Shown here one piece after another: positions 1 through 10,404 of a DNA stretch of 40,868 nucleotides. A program made the position numbers and the translations under genes. The stretch is from Candidatus Segetimicrobium genomatis. Lineage in GTDB: Bacteria; Sysuimicrobiota; Sysuimicrobiia; Sysuimicrobiales; Kaftiobacteriaceae. The DNA lies in the NCBI GenBank assembly GCA_005888595.1, contig VBAL01000111.1, positions 9,450 through 50,317 of the forward strand, read 5' to 3'. Position 1 is the first letter of the stretch. The number at the start of each line of letters is the position of its first letter. The notes below the pieces were generated by a model. The model did not search any database and had not been told where the DNA came from. It was given only the letters and a program-made list of their open reading frames with translations.

Positions 1-1199
<1,199 letters not shown>

Positions 1200-1297
1200 T
1201 CACCTCCACGCGAATACGGGGTCAGGGAATCGGGATCAGGGGTCCGAACCAGACTCCGTATCGGCTCCCGGATCCCGGCTCCCGCGTCCCGCTGTTG

Positions 1298-1615
1298 CTA
1301 CTTCTTGCCGGCCGTCACGGGCTCGCGCTCAAAGACAGCCAGAATGTCGCTGTGCCGCAGGATCAGGTGTTCAACTGTATCGATCTTGAATTCGGTCCCG
1401 GAATACTTCGCATAGAGGACCTGATCGCCCACCTTGACGTCCAGGGGCAGTCGCTTCTCGCCCTCCTCGTCCCACTCTCCCGGACCGACGGCTACGATCT
1501 CACCGCGCTGGGGCTTCTCCTTAGCGGTGTCGGGCAGCACAATCCCGCTCTTGGTCCGGTCCTCGTCCTCCATGGGCTTGACCAGCACGCGGTCTCCAAG
1601 GGGCCGCAACTTCAT
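1298..1615 (-). CDS. groES: Co-chaperonin GroES
   Basis: [46 protein letters not shown] is a classic GroES N-terminus. Confidence 0.98.
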   Translation of the reverse strand: MKLRPLGDRVLVKPMEDEDRTKSGIVLPDTAKEKPQRGEIVAVGPGEWDEEGEKRLPLDVKVGDQVLYAKYSGTEFKIDTVEHLILRHSDILAVFEREPVTAGKK

Positions 1616-1640
1616 AGGTATTCCTCCTCTACGGCACGGA

Positions 1641-1667
1641 TTAGCACTCGAGGCTTGTGAGTGCTAG
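1641..1667 (-). promoter_or_regulatory. CIRCE element (HrcA operator)
   Basis: TTAGCACTC-N9-GAGTGCTAG, near-perfect CIRCE consensus, directly upstream of groES. Confidence 0.96.
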
Positions 1668-1675
1668 GCACCACT

Positions 1676-1704
1676 ATCTTAGAGGGGTCTTGCCTCTCGT
1701 TCAA
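1676..1704 (-). promoter_or_regulatory. Sigma70-type promoter of groESL
   Basis: Minus strand TTGAAC - 17 nt - TAAGAT immediately upstream of CIRCE. Confidence 0.8.
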
Positions 1705-1867
1705 GCCCATTCGGCGTGATCATCTCCCAAGTGTGGGGATCGTCCCCGGGGCCGCTTGGGCCCTCCTGGAGGTTACCGGCCCTTGCGTTCGCGCCACGAG
1801 CGTCTGCAGGTGTAAGCCGTCCGGGGCGGGGGCATGCAGAGAGTACCCACGGTTCCGGAGGCGCTGG

Positions 1868-4084
1868 ATGGTGGACACGGCCGGCGAGCAGGCGGGCGCC
1901 GGGCTTCAGATCGTCGCGGGGCTATTGGCCCTCGGTATGGTCGCCGGGCTGGCCGCCCGATTGATCCCCGCAATCATCGCAGTGCCGGCCGTCGCCGGGG
2001 CTGCGCTCTTACTAGCTGCGCGAGCCATCATGCGGTCGCGTGCAGCGGCCGCTTCGTCCACCGAGGCACACTCCATCCGCAAAGCCGTTGCCGCCAGTGG
2101 CACGCTCCTTCGCACCCTGGACGAGACCCGGGTGCTGCGGGCCGCGGCGGAAGCCGGCGCGCGATTGAGTGCGCACGCCGGCGGCAGCCTAGTCTATCTG
2201 ATCGGGGATGGAGGCAGTGCCGCTCTCAAGAGCACATGGGGGTTGGACGGACCGATGCAGGAACAGGCAGAACTCCCGCCGCTGGACGCCGACGTGGCTG
2301 AGGCCGCCTCGACGCGGAAGACGTTCATCATTTCCCTGCACGGGGCCGGCGGCGCATACCGGTCAGCCTGCATGCTCCCACTGCAAGGCAAATCTGCGCT
2401 GCTGGGGGTGCTCGTGCTGCTGAGCCAGAAAACCCCCTCCGCCTTCCGGCCGGAGATCCCGATGCTGGAATACTTCGCGGCGCAGACGGCGTTGGCCATC
2501 GACAACGCGCGACTGTATGGGCAGGTGCAGGACATGTTTATCTCTTCGATCACCGCCCTGGCAGCGGCGGTCGACGCTAAAGATGCCTACACCCACGGGC
2601 ACTCCGAAGACATCGCCGACCTGGCTACGATGATCGCCCGCGAACTCCAGCTGTCGCTGCAGGAAATCGAGAAAGTGCGGCTGGCCGGCCTCCTACACGA
2701 CGTGGGCAAGATTGGCGTTCCCGATGCCATCTTGCGCAAACCAGGAAAACTCGATCCGGCAGAGAGGGCCGTCATGATGACCCATGTGACACTGGGCGCC
2801 TCCATCATCGATAAGCCCGGTCCGCTCCGAGACCTCGTGGCCATCGTGCGCCACCACCATGAACACTTTGATGGCCACGGCTATCCCGACGGCCTCCGCG
2901 GCAGCGAAATTCCCATCGGATCTGCGATCCTGGCGGTGGCGGATGCCTTCGACGAGATGACCAGCCACCGTGCCTACCATACCGCCCGACCTGTCGCTGC
3001 AGCCTTGGTGGAACTGGAGCACCATGCAGGAACGCAGTTCCACCCGCAGGTCGTGGACGCGCTGGCCCGCATCGTGGCCAGGGAACGCGAAACTGGGTCG
3101 AACTGGATCCGGGCCTTGGAAACTCGGATCATCAATCCACCCACGATCCCGGCATCGGGTGACCGGCCCCCGGCGGAGTCAGGAGACGCCGCCCTGGTCT
3201 GGCAGCTGAGCCAGCAGTTACGCGATGCCGACGACCTGCCGCAGTTGTTAACTTCCCTCACCGCTACGACTGCGAAGCTGCTTCCGTGTGCGCGCTGCGC
3301 GGTACTGCTGCTGGATGAACGGGGCGCGACCCTGTCGGTCGAAGCAGCGACGTCGGAGGATCCTGCGCCAGGAACGGTGTTTCCTCGGAGCCGGTCGCCA
3401 CTGTGGCAAGCGGTGGAGCAACACGCGGCTCAACGGACAGGCGAGCACTCCGAGGTATACATGCCGCTGATGTCGGGAGGGCAGCCTGTGGGCGTCCTGC
3501 AGGCCGGAGAGGTCGACCGAGATGCAGAGCGGTTGCTGGCCGTCATCGCTGAAACCGCAGCGCCGGTGGTGCAGGCCGCTCTCTTGCGGGATCGGGCTGA
3601 GCGATCGGCCGCCGCCGACGAACTCACGGGTCTTCTCAATCGCCGCGCGCTCGTGGCCCGTCTCTACCAAGAGGCGGCGCGGCACAAGCGATACGGGACC
3701 CGCTTTACGCTGGTCCTGGCGGATATCATCGGCCTGGCACCGTTCAATGCGCAGCACGGCTACGACGCCGGGGACGATCTCGTCCGCCGCACGGCGGAGC
3801 TCCTGGCGGCTAACATCCGCCAGGTCGATTTTCCGGCTCGGCTGCAGGGCGGAACGCTGGCCTTGTTTATGCCTGAACTTGATCGCACGGAGGCGGAGCG
3901 TGCCGTTCGCCGTCTACAGGCCATGGTAAACGAGCGAGAGGTCACAATCCTGGGACGGTTCATGCGCGCCCAACCACTGCGCTGGGCGATCGCCGGCTGC
4001 CCGCAGGACGGGACCGATGCCGACGCTCTCCTGGCGGTCGCAGAGCGCCGTCTTCGCGCAGAACCCGAACCATCTCCCCACTGA
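1868..4084 (+). CDS. Membrane-associated GAF / HD-GYP / GAF / degenerate GGDEF signalling protein
   Basis: HD-GYP signatures LLHDVGKIGVPD and HHEHFDGHGYPDGL; C-terminal DELTGLLNRRAL...DIIGLAPFNAQHGYDAGDDLV with GGTLA in place of GGDEF; start taken at the internal ATG (MVDTAGEQ). Confidence 0.88.
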   Translation: MVDTAGEQAGAGLQIVAGLLALGMVAGLAARLIPAIIAVPAVAGAALLLAARAIMRSRAAAASSTEAHSIRKAVAASGTLLRTLDETRVLRAAAEAGARLSAHAGGSLVYLIGDGGSAALKSTWGLDGPMQEQAELPPLDADVAEAASTRKTFIISLHGAGGAYRSACMLPLQGKSALLGVLVLLSQKTPSAFRPEIPMLEYFAAQTALAIDNARLYGQVQDMFISSITALAAAVDAKDAYTHGHSEDIADLATMIARELQLSLQEIEKVRLAGLLHDVGKIGVPDAILRKPGKLDPAERAVMMTHVTLGASIIDKPGPLRDLVAIVRHHHEHFDGHGYPDGLRGSEIPIGSAILAVADAFDEMTSHRAYHTARPVAAALVELEHHAGTQFHPQVVDALARIVARERETGSNWIRALETRIINPPTIPASGDRPPAESGDAALVWQLSQQLRDADDLPQLLTSLTATTAKLLPCARCAVLLLDERGATLSVEAATSEDPAPGTVFPRSRSPLWQAVEQHAAQRTGEHSEVYMPLMSGGQPVGVLQAGEVDRDAERLLAVIAETAAPVVQAALLRDRAERSAAADELTGLLNRRALVARLYQEAARHKRYGTRFTLVLADIIGLAPFNAQHGYDAGDDLVRRTAELLAANIRQVDFPARLQGGTLALFMPELDRTEAERAVRRLQAMVNEREVTILGRFMRAQPLRWAIAGCPQDGTDADALLAVAERRLRAEPEPSPH

Positions 4085-4165
4085 CGAACGTCCCGGCTAC
4101 CGCCACGATCACTCCAGGAGAACTCCGGACCACGCAAGCCATTGTAGGAAGCCTTACGCACAGAG

Positions 4166-4183
4166 TTATACACATTATCCACA
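4166..4183 (+). promoter_or_regulatory. Two abutting DnaA boxes
   Basis: TTATACACA TTATCCACA, both matching TTATNCACA, in the convergent intergenic gap. Confidence 0.6.
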
Positions 4184-4230
4184 GGCCCGTTGTCCCCACC
4201 AACGCCGGCATAAATCCGAACTGATAGGAA

Positions 4231-5277
4231 TCAGGGTGAAGAATTGTTCGGGGTTTGCTCCAACGAAAGGTCGCTGTAGGCGCCCAACCCCAGGTCGGAC
4301 CGGTAACCGCGGGTGAGACGGTAATATCCTGCGGCAGCGATCATGACGGCGTTGTCGGTGCACAGCAGTGGGGGAGGCACCACCAGCCGGTATCCCGCGG
4401 CGGCGCACGCGCGCTCTACTTCGGCCCGGAGCAGGGTGTTCGCTGCTACTCCACCGACGACGATCACGGTCTTGACCCCCAGCGACCGGGCCGCCCGCAT
4501 CGTCTTATCCACGAGCACTTCGACCACGACCCGTTGAAAACCCGCAGCGAGATTGGCCTTGAACTGACCGTCTCCGGCGGCCGCGGCGTACAGCCTTCGC
4601 AGCGCCGCCGTTTTGATCCCGCTGAAGGAGAACTCCAGGGAGTCGTCTACCCGGCCTGAGCTGCGTCGAAAGGCCATCGGCGCCGGCAGCGGGACGGCGC
4701 GCGGATCTCCCATGCGGGCCAGCCGATCGATCTCGGGCCCGCCGGGATATCCCAGACCCATGGCGCGAGCGATCTTGTCAAATGCCTCGCCGGCGGCGTC
4801 GTCCCGGGTCCTGCCAAGAACGTGGTACTGTCCGTGGTCGGGCATGCCGACGAGATCGGTATGAGCTCCGGACACGACAAGGGCCAGGGCTGGAAACGGC
4901 AGGTCCGGGTCGGTGAGGAACGCCGCGTAGATATGCCCCTCCAGGTGGTTCACGCCAACAAGTGGCCGATCGAGGCTCAGGGCGAGGGACTTCGCCGCGG
5001 CCACCCCCACGGCCAGCGCGCCAACCAACCCTGGGCCGTACGTGACCGCGACGGCGTCAAGGTCCCGGAGCGCAACGCCGGACTGCTCCAGGGCTTCGTC
5101 GATTACGGGGAGCAGGCGTTCGATGTGCTTGCGGGACGCGAGTTCGGGCACCACACCGCCAAACCGGCGATGGAGGTCGGCCTGCGAGGCGATGACGTTG
5201 CTCTCGATGATCCGGCCATCCCTGACCACGGCGGCCGCGGTCTCATCGCACGAGGTTTCGATGCCGAGAATGAGCAT
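4231..5277 (-). CDS. tsaD: tRNA threonylcarbamoyladenosine synthase TsaD
   Basis: MLILGIETSCDETAAAVVRDGRIIESNVIASQ...GGVVPELASRKH is diagnostic. Confidence 0.98.
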   Translation of the reverse strand: MLILGIETSCDETAAAVVRDGRIIESNVIASQADLHRRFGGVVPELASRKHIERLLPVIDEALEQSGVALRDLDAVAVTYGPGLVGALAVGVAAAKSLALSLDRPLVGVNHLEGHIYAAFLTDPDLPFPALALVVSGAHTDLVGMPDHGQYHVLGRTRDDAAGEAFDKIARAMGLGYPGGPEIDRLARMGDPRAVPLPAPMAFRRSSGRVDDSLEFSFSGIKTAALRRLYAAAAGDGQFKANLAAGFQRVVVEVLVDKTMRAARSLGVKTVIVVGGVAANTLLRAEVERACAAAGYRLVVPPPLLCTDNAVMIAAAGYYRLTRGYRSDLGLGAYSDLSLEQTPNNSSP

Positions 5278-5281
5278 AAGT

Positions 5282-5402
5282 TAGTGAATAGTGAATCGTG
5301 AATAGTGAATAGGTTAGGACCTATCCGTTCCCCCGGCCGGCCTCGGATCCTCGGCAGCCGTTAGCTATTCACTATTCACCATTCACCATTCACTATTCAC
5401 TG
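5282..5402. repeat. Stutter hairpin 1 (7-nt unit GTGAATA), rimI-tsaD gap
   Basis: Left arm TAGTGAATAGTGAATCGTGAATAGTGAATAG (5282-5312); right arm CTATTCACTATTCACCATTCACCATTCACTATTCACTG (about 5365-5402). Confidence 0.95.
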
Positions 5403-5914
5403 TTCTGTTCGAGTTCCGCCCGCATCTTGGCCAGTTTCTGTTGATACTCCCGTTCCTGCAAATTTCCACTCCACATTACAATGGCGTCCTCGCGGTTGTC
5501 GCTGTAGTACCCTTTCCGGACGCCGATCTCTCGGAAGCCGTATTTCTTGTACAGCGTCTGCGCCGTGGCGTTCGACTGGCGCACTTCCAGAGTCATCCAG
5601 CGTGCGCCGCGTCCAAGGGCGGCGTCGATCAACCCCACCAACAGCCGTTCACCGACGTGCTGCCCGCGAAATGCGGGGTCCACCGCGATCGTGGTGATGT
5701 GCGCTTCATCGAGGATCACCCACATCCCGGCATAGCCCACGATCTCCGCGTCCGCCCGGGCGACGATGTATGCCGCCAGCCGGTTCTCGGTGAGTTCGTG
5801 CGTATAGGCGTCCCGTGGCCACGGCGTGCGGAACGACTCCCGCTCGATCTCCACCACGCGGGGAACGTCTTCCAACCGCATCGCTTCCAATGACACCCGT
5901 GTAATCTGCTTCAT
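5393..5914 (-). CDS. rimI: Ribosomal-protein-alanine N-acetyltransferase RimI
   Basis: GNAT fold sequence (RMEDVPRVVEIERESFRTPW-like), between tsaB and tsaD. Confidence 0.93.
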   Translation of the reverse strand: MKQITRVSLEAMRLEDVPRVVEIERESFRTPWPRDAYTHELTENRLAAYIVARADAEIVGYAGMWVILDEAHITTIAVDPAFRGQHVGERLLVGLIDAALGRGARWMTLEVRQSNATAQTLYKKYGFREIGVRKGYYSDNREDAIVMWSGNLQEREYQQKLAKMRAELEQNSE

Positions 5915-5917
5915 CGG

Positions 5918-6583
5918 CTAGGCTTGATCTACCGGCGCCCGCGCGTATATGGGCCAGAGCCGGTACAGATCATCCTGTTCGCCGCGGGCCAGCCGGTCCC
6001 ATCCTAGGCGTCCGACCGAGACCGCCGTCGGAGACCACTGCGCGCGCGGGGCCAGCACGGCATCGGGTCGCATCGCGGTGACCGCGTCCGCATACCTCGC
6101 CAGCGCGTCCCCGCTGAACGTCAGCGGCCCTGCCGGAAGCCGCTCCACGACGTGCGCGACCGGTCCGACGATGTCGTCCATGATCCTGTGGATCGAACCG
6201 TCGCGCGTATAGAGCGCACCCGCCACCTCCCCGCGGCGCACATCCAGCATCGCACACACCAGGCCGGCCGCGTGGGTGCCGAGGGCGACGGCGTCAAGCG
6301 TCGGGACGCCAGCCGCAGGAATCCCCTTCGCCCGGGCCCACGTGATCGCTGTGGCAATGCCGATGCGCAAACTCGTAAAGGATCCGGGACCCGTTGAGAC
6401 CGCCACTGCTTCCACCTGGGCCACTGTCCATCCGGTGGTCTCGAGTAGCTGCCGGAGCGCCGGGGCCAGCCACTCCAGGTGCCGCCGGGGGACGAACTCG
6501 GTGATCACAGCGACGGGATCGCCGTCCTGCAATAGCGCGACGCTGCCCAGGCTCGTCGCGGTCTCTATCGCGAGGATCCTCAT
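5918..6583 (-). CDS. tsaB: TsaB, t6A biosynthesis; start reset to MRILAIETATSLG
   Basis: MRILAIETATSLGSVALLQDG...STGPGSFTSLRIGIATA. Confidence 0.94.
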   Translation of the reverse strand: MRILAIETATSLGSVALLQDGDPVAVITEFVPRRHLEWLAPALRQLLETTGWTVAQVEAVAVSTGPGSFTSLRIGIATAITWARAKGIPAAGVPTLDAVALGTHAAGLVCAMLDVRRGEVAGALYTRDGSIHRIMDDIVGPVAHVVERLPAGPLTFSGDALARYADAVTAMRPDAVLAPRAQWSPTAVSVGRLGWDRLARGEQDDLYRLWPIYARAPVDQA

Positions 6584-6596
6584 TGATCTGCACGAC

Positions 6597-6665
6597 GTGA
6601 TTGGTGATTCGTCGATCTCCGGACTTTCGTGGGTTCGAATCACGAATCACAAATCACGAATCACG
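6597..6665. repeat. Stutter hairpin 2 (unit GTGATTC), tsaE-tsaB gap
   Basis: GTGATTGGTGATTCG ... CGAATCACGAATCACAAATCACGAATCACG. Confidence 0.92.
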
Positions 6666-7239
6666 CTTTTGTCAGTTTCTCGATAATCTCGACGTAGCGC
6701 GCTCCCTTCGGCGAAAAGGCCAGCTCGCGCGTGTCCTCACCGTTCATAAACCGAATGGTGATCCATAGATGTTCCGGGGGGAGCAGCGGTCGGGCTTTTT
6801 CCGCCCACTCCAGCACGACGATCCCGTTGCCGTCCAGAATCTCATCCAGCCCGAGGTCCTCGAGCTGCTGGGGACGGTCGAGCCGGTACAGGTCGGCGTG
6901 GTAGATGGTCACTGGACCGTGATATTCGCGCAGAAACGTGAACGTGGGGCTGGCGACATGACCGGCCGCACCGGCCCCCGCCGCAATCCCGCGGGCCAGA
7001 ACGGTCTTCCCGGCGCCGAGGTCTCCTGACAGCGCGATCACATCCCCGGCCCGCAGCAGGCCGCCCAGGCGGCGGCCCAGGGCCTCGGTTTCTTCAGGGG
7101 TCGCCGTGTGCAGGCGTAGTTCTAATGCGCGGCCCGAGACCGATTCGCGATCCGGGGTTCGAGGTTCGGGGTTCGGCAAAATCAGCCCCACTCCAGAGAG
7201 GGGCCGCGACCGCGCCTCAGCGCGCCAAGGGGCGGACAC
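6661..7239 (-). CDS. tsaE: TsaE ATPase, t6A biosynthesis; the true start is probably internal to the ORF
   Basis: Walker A LSGDLGAGKTVLARGIAAG, SPTFTFLREY, HADLYRLDRPQQLEDLGLDE. Confidence 0.94.
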   Translation of the reverse strand: MSAPWRAEARSRPLSGVGLILPNPEPRTPDRESVSGRALELRLHTATPEETEALGRRLGGLLRAGDVIALSGDLGAGKTVLARGIAAGAGAAGHVASPTFTFLREYHGPVTIYHADLYRLDRPQQLEDLGLDEILDGNGIVVLEWAEKARPLLPPEHLWITIRFMNGEDTRELAFSPKGARYVEIIEKLTKA

Positions 7240-8557
7240 GAAGGCGCAGACCCTCCACGCCGACGACCGTGACGCGATCGCCCTGCCGGATCGTCGCCTT
7301 ATCTTCTGCCTCAGCCGTCCACATCTCGCCCTGCGCGTAGACTATCCCCTCAGGATTCAAGTCAGTCCGGGCCACGCCGCTTGCGCCCGCCAAACCTTCC
7401 CGGCCGCTGCGGACCTTCGCGCGCTGCGCGCGCACGCCGGCGCCCACCGCGAACAGGAAGAACGCGCCCGTGAGCAGGGCCGTGAACGCGGCCAGCTTCA
7501 GCGACACCTGCAGGAACGGCGATTGCCGTTCGGTCAGCAGCAGCGCGCCAAAGAAAAACGCCAGGATGCCGCCGATGGTGAGCACCCCATGCCCCGGCAC
7601 CTTGAGATCAGCGATGAAAAACAGGACCGACAATGCGATCAGGGCCAGCCCCGCCACGTTGACCTGCAGGATGGCAAACGAAGCCAGCGCTAGAATCAAC
7701 GCGATCGCGCCGACCACCCCCGGCAGGATGGCGCCGGGATTGCCGAGCTCGAAGATAATCCCGTAGATGGCGATGGTCATCAAGATCAGCCCGACGTTGG
7801 GGTCACTGAGCAGGTCGAGCAAGCGCTCGCCGGGATCCATCGCGATGTTGCGCAGGACCGCGTGGCCGGTCGCCAGGCGCACCGGACCGGTTTCGGTCTC
7901 TACTTCACGGCCGTCAATCTTTCTGAGCAGATCCGGCACGTCCACCGCCACGAGATCGACGACGTTCAGCCTCACCGCCTCTTCTTCGTCGATGGACACG
8001 CTCTCGCGCACCGCCTTCTCGGCCCAGTCCGCATTCCGGCTGCGCCGGCGCGCGATGGCCCGAATGTTGGCCACGGCGTCGTTCGTGACCTTCTCCATCA
8101 TCGTCTGGTCCTGCTGGCCGCCCTGGCCCACGGACACAGGATGGGCCGCGCCCAGGTGCGTCGCCGGCGCCATCGCCGCAACGTGGGCCGCGTAGGTGAC
8201 AAAGACGCCTGCCGACGCCGCTCGCGCCCCTTTGGGGCTGATGTAGACGATGACCGGCACCCGGGCATTGAGCATGGCCTTCGTAATGTCATCCATGGAC
8301 TTGAGCAGCCCCCCGGGGGTGTCCAGCTCGATCAGCAACGCGGCGGCGTTCGACTCCTCGGCCTCGCGGATCGCGCGCTGGATGAAGCGGGCACTACTGG
8401 GCGCAATGATGCCCTCGACGCGAATACGAAACACCGTCGCCGCCTCGCCCGCTGCGGCGGCTGCGTCTCGGGCCAGCAGCGGGGCGGCACAGGCGACCAC
8501 CAGTGCGGCAAGGACCGCCGCGCCTCTCCACCACGGATTGTTACTGAATCTGGTCAT
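7217..8557 (-). CDS. NfeD-family membrane protein with N-terminal ClpP-class serine protease domain
   Basis: IEGIIAPSSARFIQRAIREAEE..., ELDTPGGLLKSMDDITKAML, GARAASAGVFVTYAAHVAAMAP, C-terminal TM region and OB-like tail. Confidence 0.9.
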   Translation of the reverse strand: MTRFSNNPWWRGAAVLAALVVACAAPLLARDAAAAAGEAATVFRIRVEGIIAPSSARFIQRAIREAEESNAAALLIELDTPGGLLKSMDDITKAMLNARVPVIVYISPKGARAASAGVFVTYAAHVAAMAPATHLGAAHPVSVGQGGQQDQTMMEKVTNDAVANIRAIARRRSRNADWAEKAVRESVSIDEEEAVRLNVVDLVAVDVPDLLRKIDGREVETETGPVRLATGHAVLRNIAMDPGERLLDLLSDPNVGLILMTIAIYGIIFELGNPGAILPGVVGAIALILALASFAILQVNVAGLALIALSVLFFIADLKVPGHGVLTIGGILAFFFGALLLTERQSPFLQVSLKLAAFTALLTGAFFLFAVGAGVRAQRAKVRSGREGLAGASGVARTDLNPEGIVYAQGEMWTAEAEDKATIRQGDRVTVVGVEGLRLRVRPLAR

Positions 8558-10268
8558 GCTTGATCTGACCTCTTCCCCGGCTCGCAATCAACTTTGGCGA
8601 GCTACCTCCCCGACTGGATCCCTGATGCTCGTAGATGCGCGCAACGTCTTCCAGGGTGTTGATTTCGTCGGGCGTCTTGTCGTCACGGATGCGTTTGATC
8701 CGCGGAAACCGCAGCGCATAACCGCTGGGATGCCGCGGGCTGCGGGTGATGGCATCGAACGCAACCTCGAGTACGATCTTGGGCTCCACAAGTTTCACGC
8801 GACCACGATCCACCACCGTGTGCGCGCGAAACCACTCGGTCAGCGAGGCGATCTCCGCATCCGTCAACCCGCTGTAGGCCTTGCCGATGGGCGCCAGCGT
8901 CTCGCCGTTGCGCACGGCGAACGTCACATCGCTGAGCACTCCGGCCCGCTTGCCATGCCCCTGCTCTGCGGCAACCACCACGACGTCCAGCGTGGCCAGT
9001 TCTTCCTTCAACTTCATCCACTGCCGCCCCCGCTTGCCGGGCTGATAGCGGCTCTCGGGCCGCTTGATGACCAGTCCCTCGTTCCCGCGATCCCGGGCTT
9101 CACGGAAGCGGACCTCCAGGTCCTGAGGGGTGGTGGCGACCGTTGAGTTTGCCTGCTGCACCGACGCCCCCAGCCGCAGGGCGCGTAGCCTGCGCTGACG
9201 ATCCGCCAGTGGGACGTCGAGCACATCCTCGCCGTCTACGTGCAGCAGGTCGAAGGCGAACAGCATCACAGGAACCTCAGCGATCAGTTCGCTGGGGTCT
9301 TTTCGGCGTAATCGCTGCTGCAATTGCGTGAAGGGGATGGCCCGGCCGTCCCGCCAGGCCACGATCTCTCCATCGAGGATATAGCGGCCGGCCAGCGCGC
9401 GCAGATCGCCGTGCAGCTCCGGAAACGATGGGGTGATCTCATCCAGCGTGCGGCTGAAGATGGCCAGGCGCGTGCCATCGTAGTGCGCCTGGGCGCGCAC
9501 GCCATCGTACTTGTCCTCGACCAGCAGCGCCTCCGGCGGGCCTCCTCCGTCGCTGTCGCCCCGGACGGGCTCAAACGCCTCCGCGGGTGTAAAGATTGGG
9601 TCGGCTAGCATGAACCGAAAGGGGCGGAACAACTGCAGCCGGGCTTCGCCGAGGCGGCCATGCCGCGCCAGGACCGCGACGGCACCAATATCGCTGATCA
9701 GCATGTTCGCGCGGCGCACGTCATCGAGGGACCGGCCGAACGCTTTCGCCACGGCTTCCTCCAGGAGCCCCTCCTTCAGCCCGACCCGCATGTCTGAGGT
9801 GATGATGCGGACGAGATACTTCGCCTCGAGCGGATCGGCATTCTCAAACAACGACCGCATGGCTTCGAGCTTGATCTGACGGGATCCTTTGCCCGCAGAA
9901 GCGGCCAGCCGGGAGAAGATTTCGTTGACCGTGGTGAGGGTCAGCGGAGTGGGAAAGAGCGGTGCCCGCACCTTTCGCGTGAGCAGCTCGGCGGCCACCG
10001 ACCCTAGGTCGCCGTGCGTGAGGTAGCTGCTGTCCAGATCGGCCCACGACGCGCCCGCGACGTCCAGCAACGCGTCGGCGATCGCCGACCAGCCCACGTT
10101 GAGTGCCCGCCCATCGCCGGCCGGAAACGGCGAACCGGTCAGGTAGGTGCAGGCGATCTGCAACTCGCCGTCGCTGAGAGACTGCAGGTAGGCCGCCAGC
10201 AGATCAATTTTCTGGAGTTTGCTCGTCGTCCCAGAGACCGCCTCCAGGACTTCGGCGAGTGGGCGCAT
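8541..10268 (-). CDS. ATP-dependent DNA ligase (archaeal/LigB-like)
   Basis: Adenylation motif EDKYDGVRAQAH (KxDG), YILDGEIVAW, EGLVIKRPESRY, RGRQWMKLK. Confidence 0.94.
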   Translation of the reverse strand: MRPLAEVLEAVSGTTSKLQKIDLLAAYLQSLSDGELQIACTYLTGSPFPAGDGRALNVGWSAIADALLDVAGASWADLDSSYLTHGDLGSVAAELLTRKVRAPLFPTPLTLTTVNEIFSRLAASAGKGSRQIKLEAMRSLFENADPLEAKYLVRIITSDMRVGLKEGLLEEAVAKAFGRSLDDVRRANMLISDIGAVAVLARHGRLGEARLQLFRPFRFMLADPIFTPAEAFEPVRGDSDGGGPPEALLVEDKYDGVRAQAHYDGTRLAIFSRTLDEITPSFPELHGDLRALAGRYILDGEIVAWRDGRAIPFTQLQQRLRRKDPSELIAEVPVMLFAFDLLHVDGEDVLDVPLADRQRRLRALRLGASVQQANSTVATTPQDLEVRFREARDRGNEGLVIKRPESRYQPGKRGRQWMKLKEELATLDVVVVAAEQGHGKRAGVLSDVTFAVRNGETLAPIGKAYSGLTDAEIASLTEWFRAHTVVDRGRVKLVEPKIVLEVAFDAITRSPRHPSGYALRFPRIKRIRDDKTPDEINTLEDVARIYEHQGSSRGGSSPKLIASRGRGQIKHDQIQ

Positions 10269-10330
10269 CCGTTTCCCCCTCTATGTGCCTGTTCATTCTA
10301 GCACGACCATTCGGGGGAGGATTCGAACTG

Positions 10331-10404
10331 CGTGATTCGTGATTCGACAAAACCACACTCTGCATTGCGAATCACGAATCACGAACCACGAGTCACGAAT
10401 CACC
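10331..10404. repeat. Stutter hairpin 3 (unit GTGATTC), downstream of the C26 peptidase gene
   Basis: CGTGATTCGTGATTCG ... CGAATCACGAATCACGAACCACGAGTCACGAATCACC. Confidence 0.92.
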
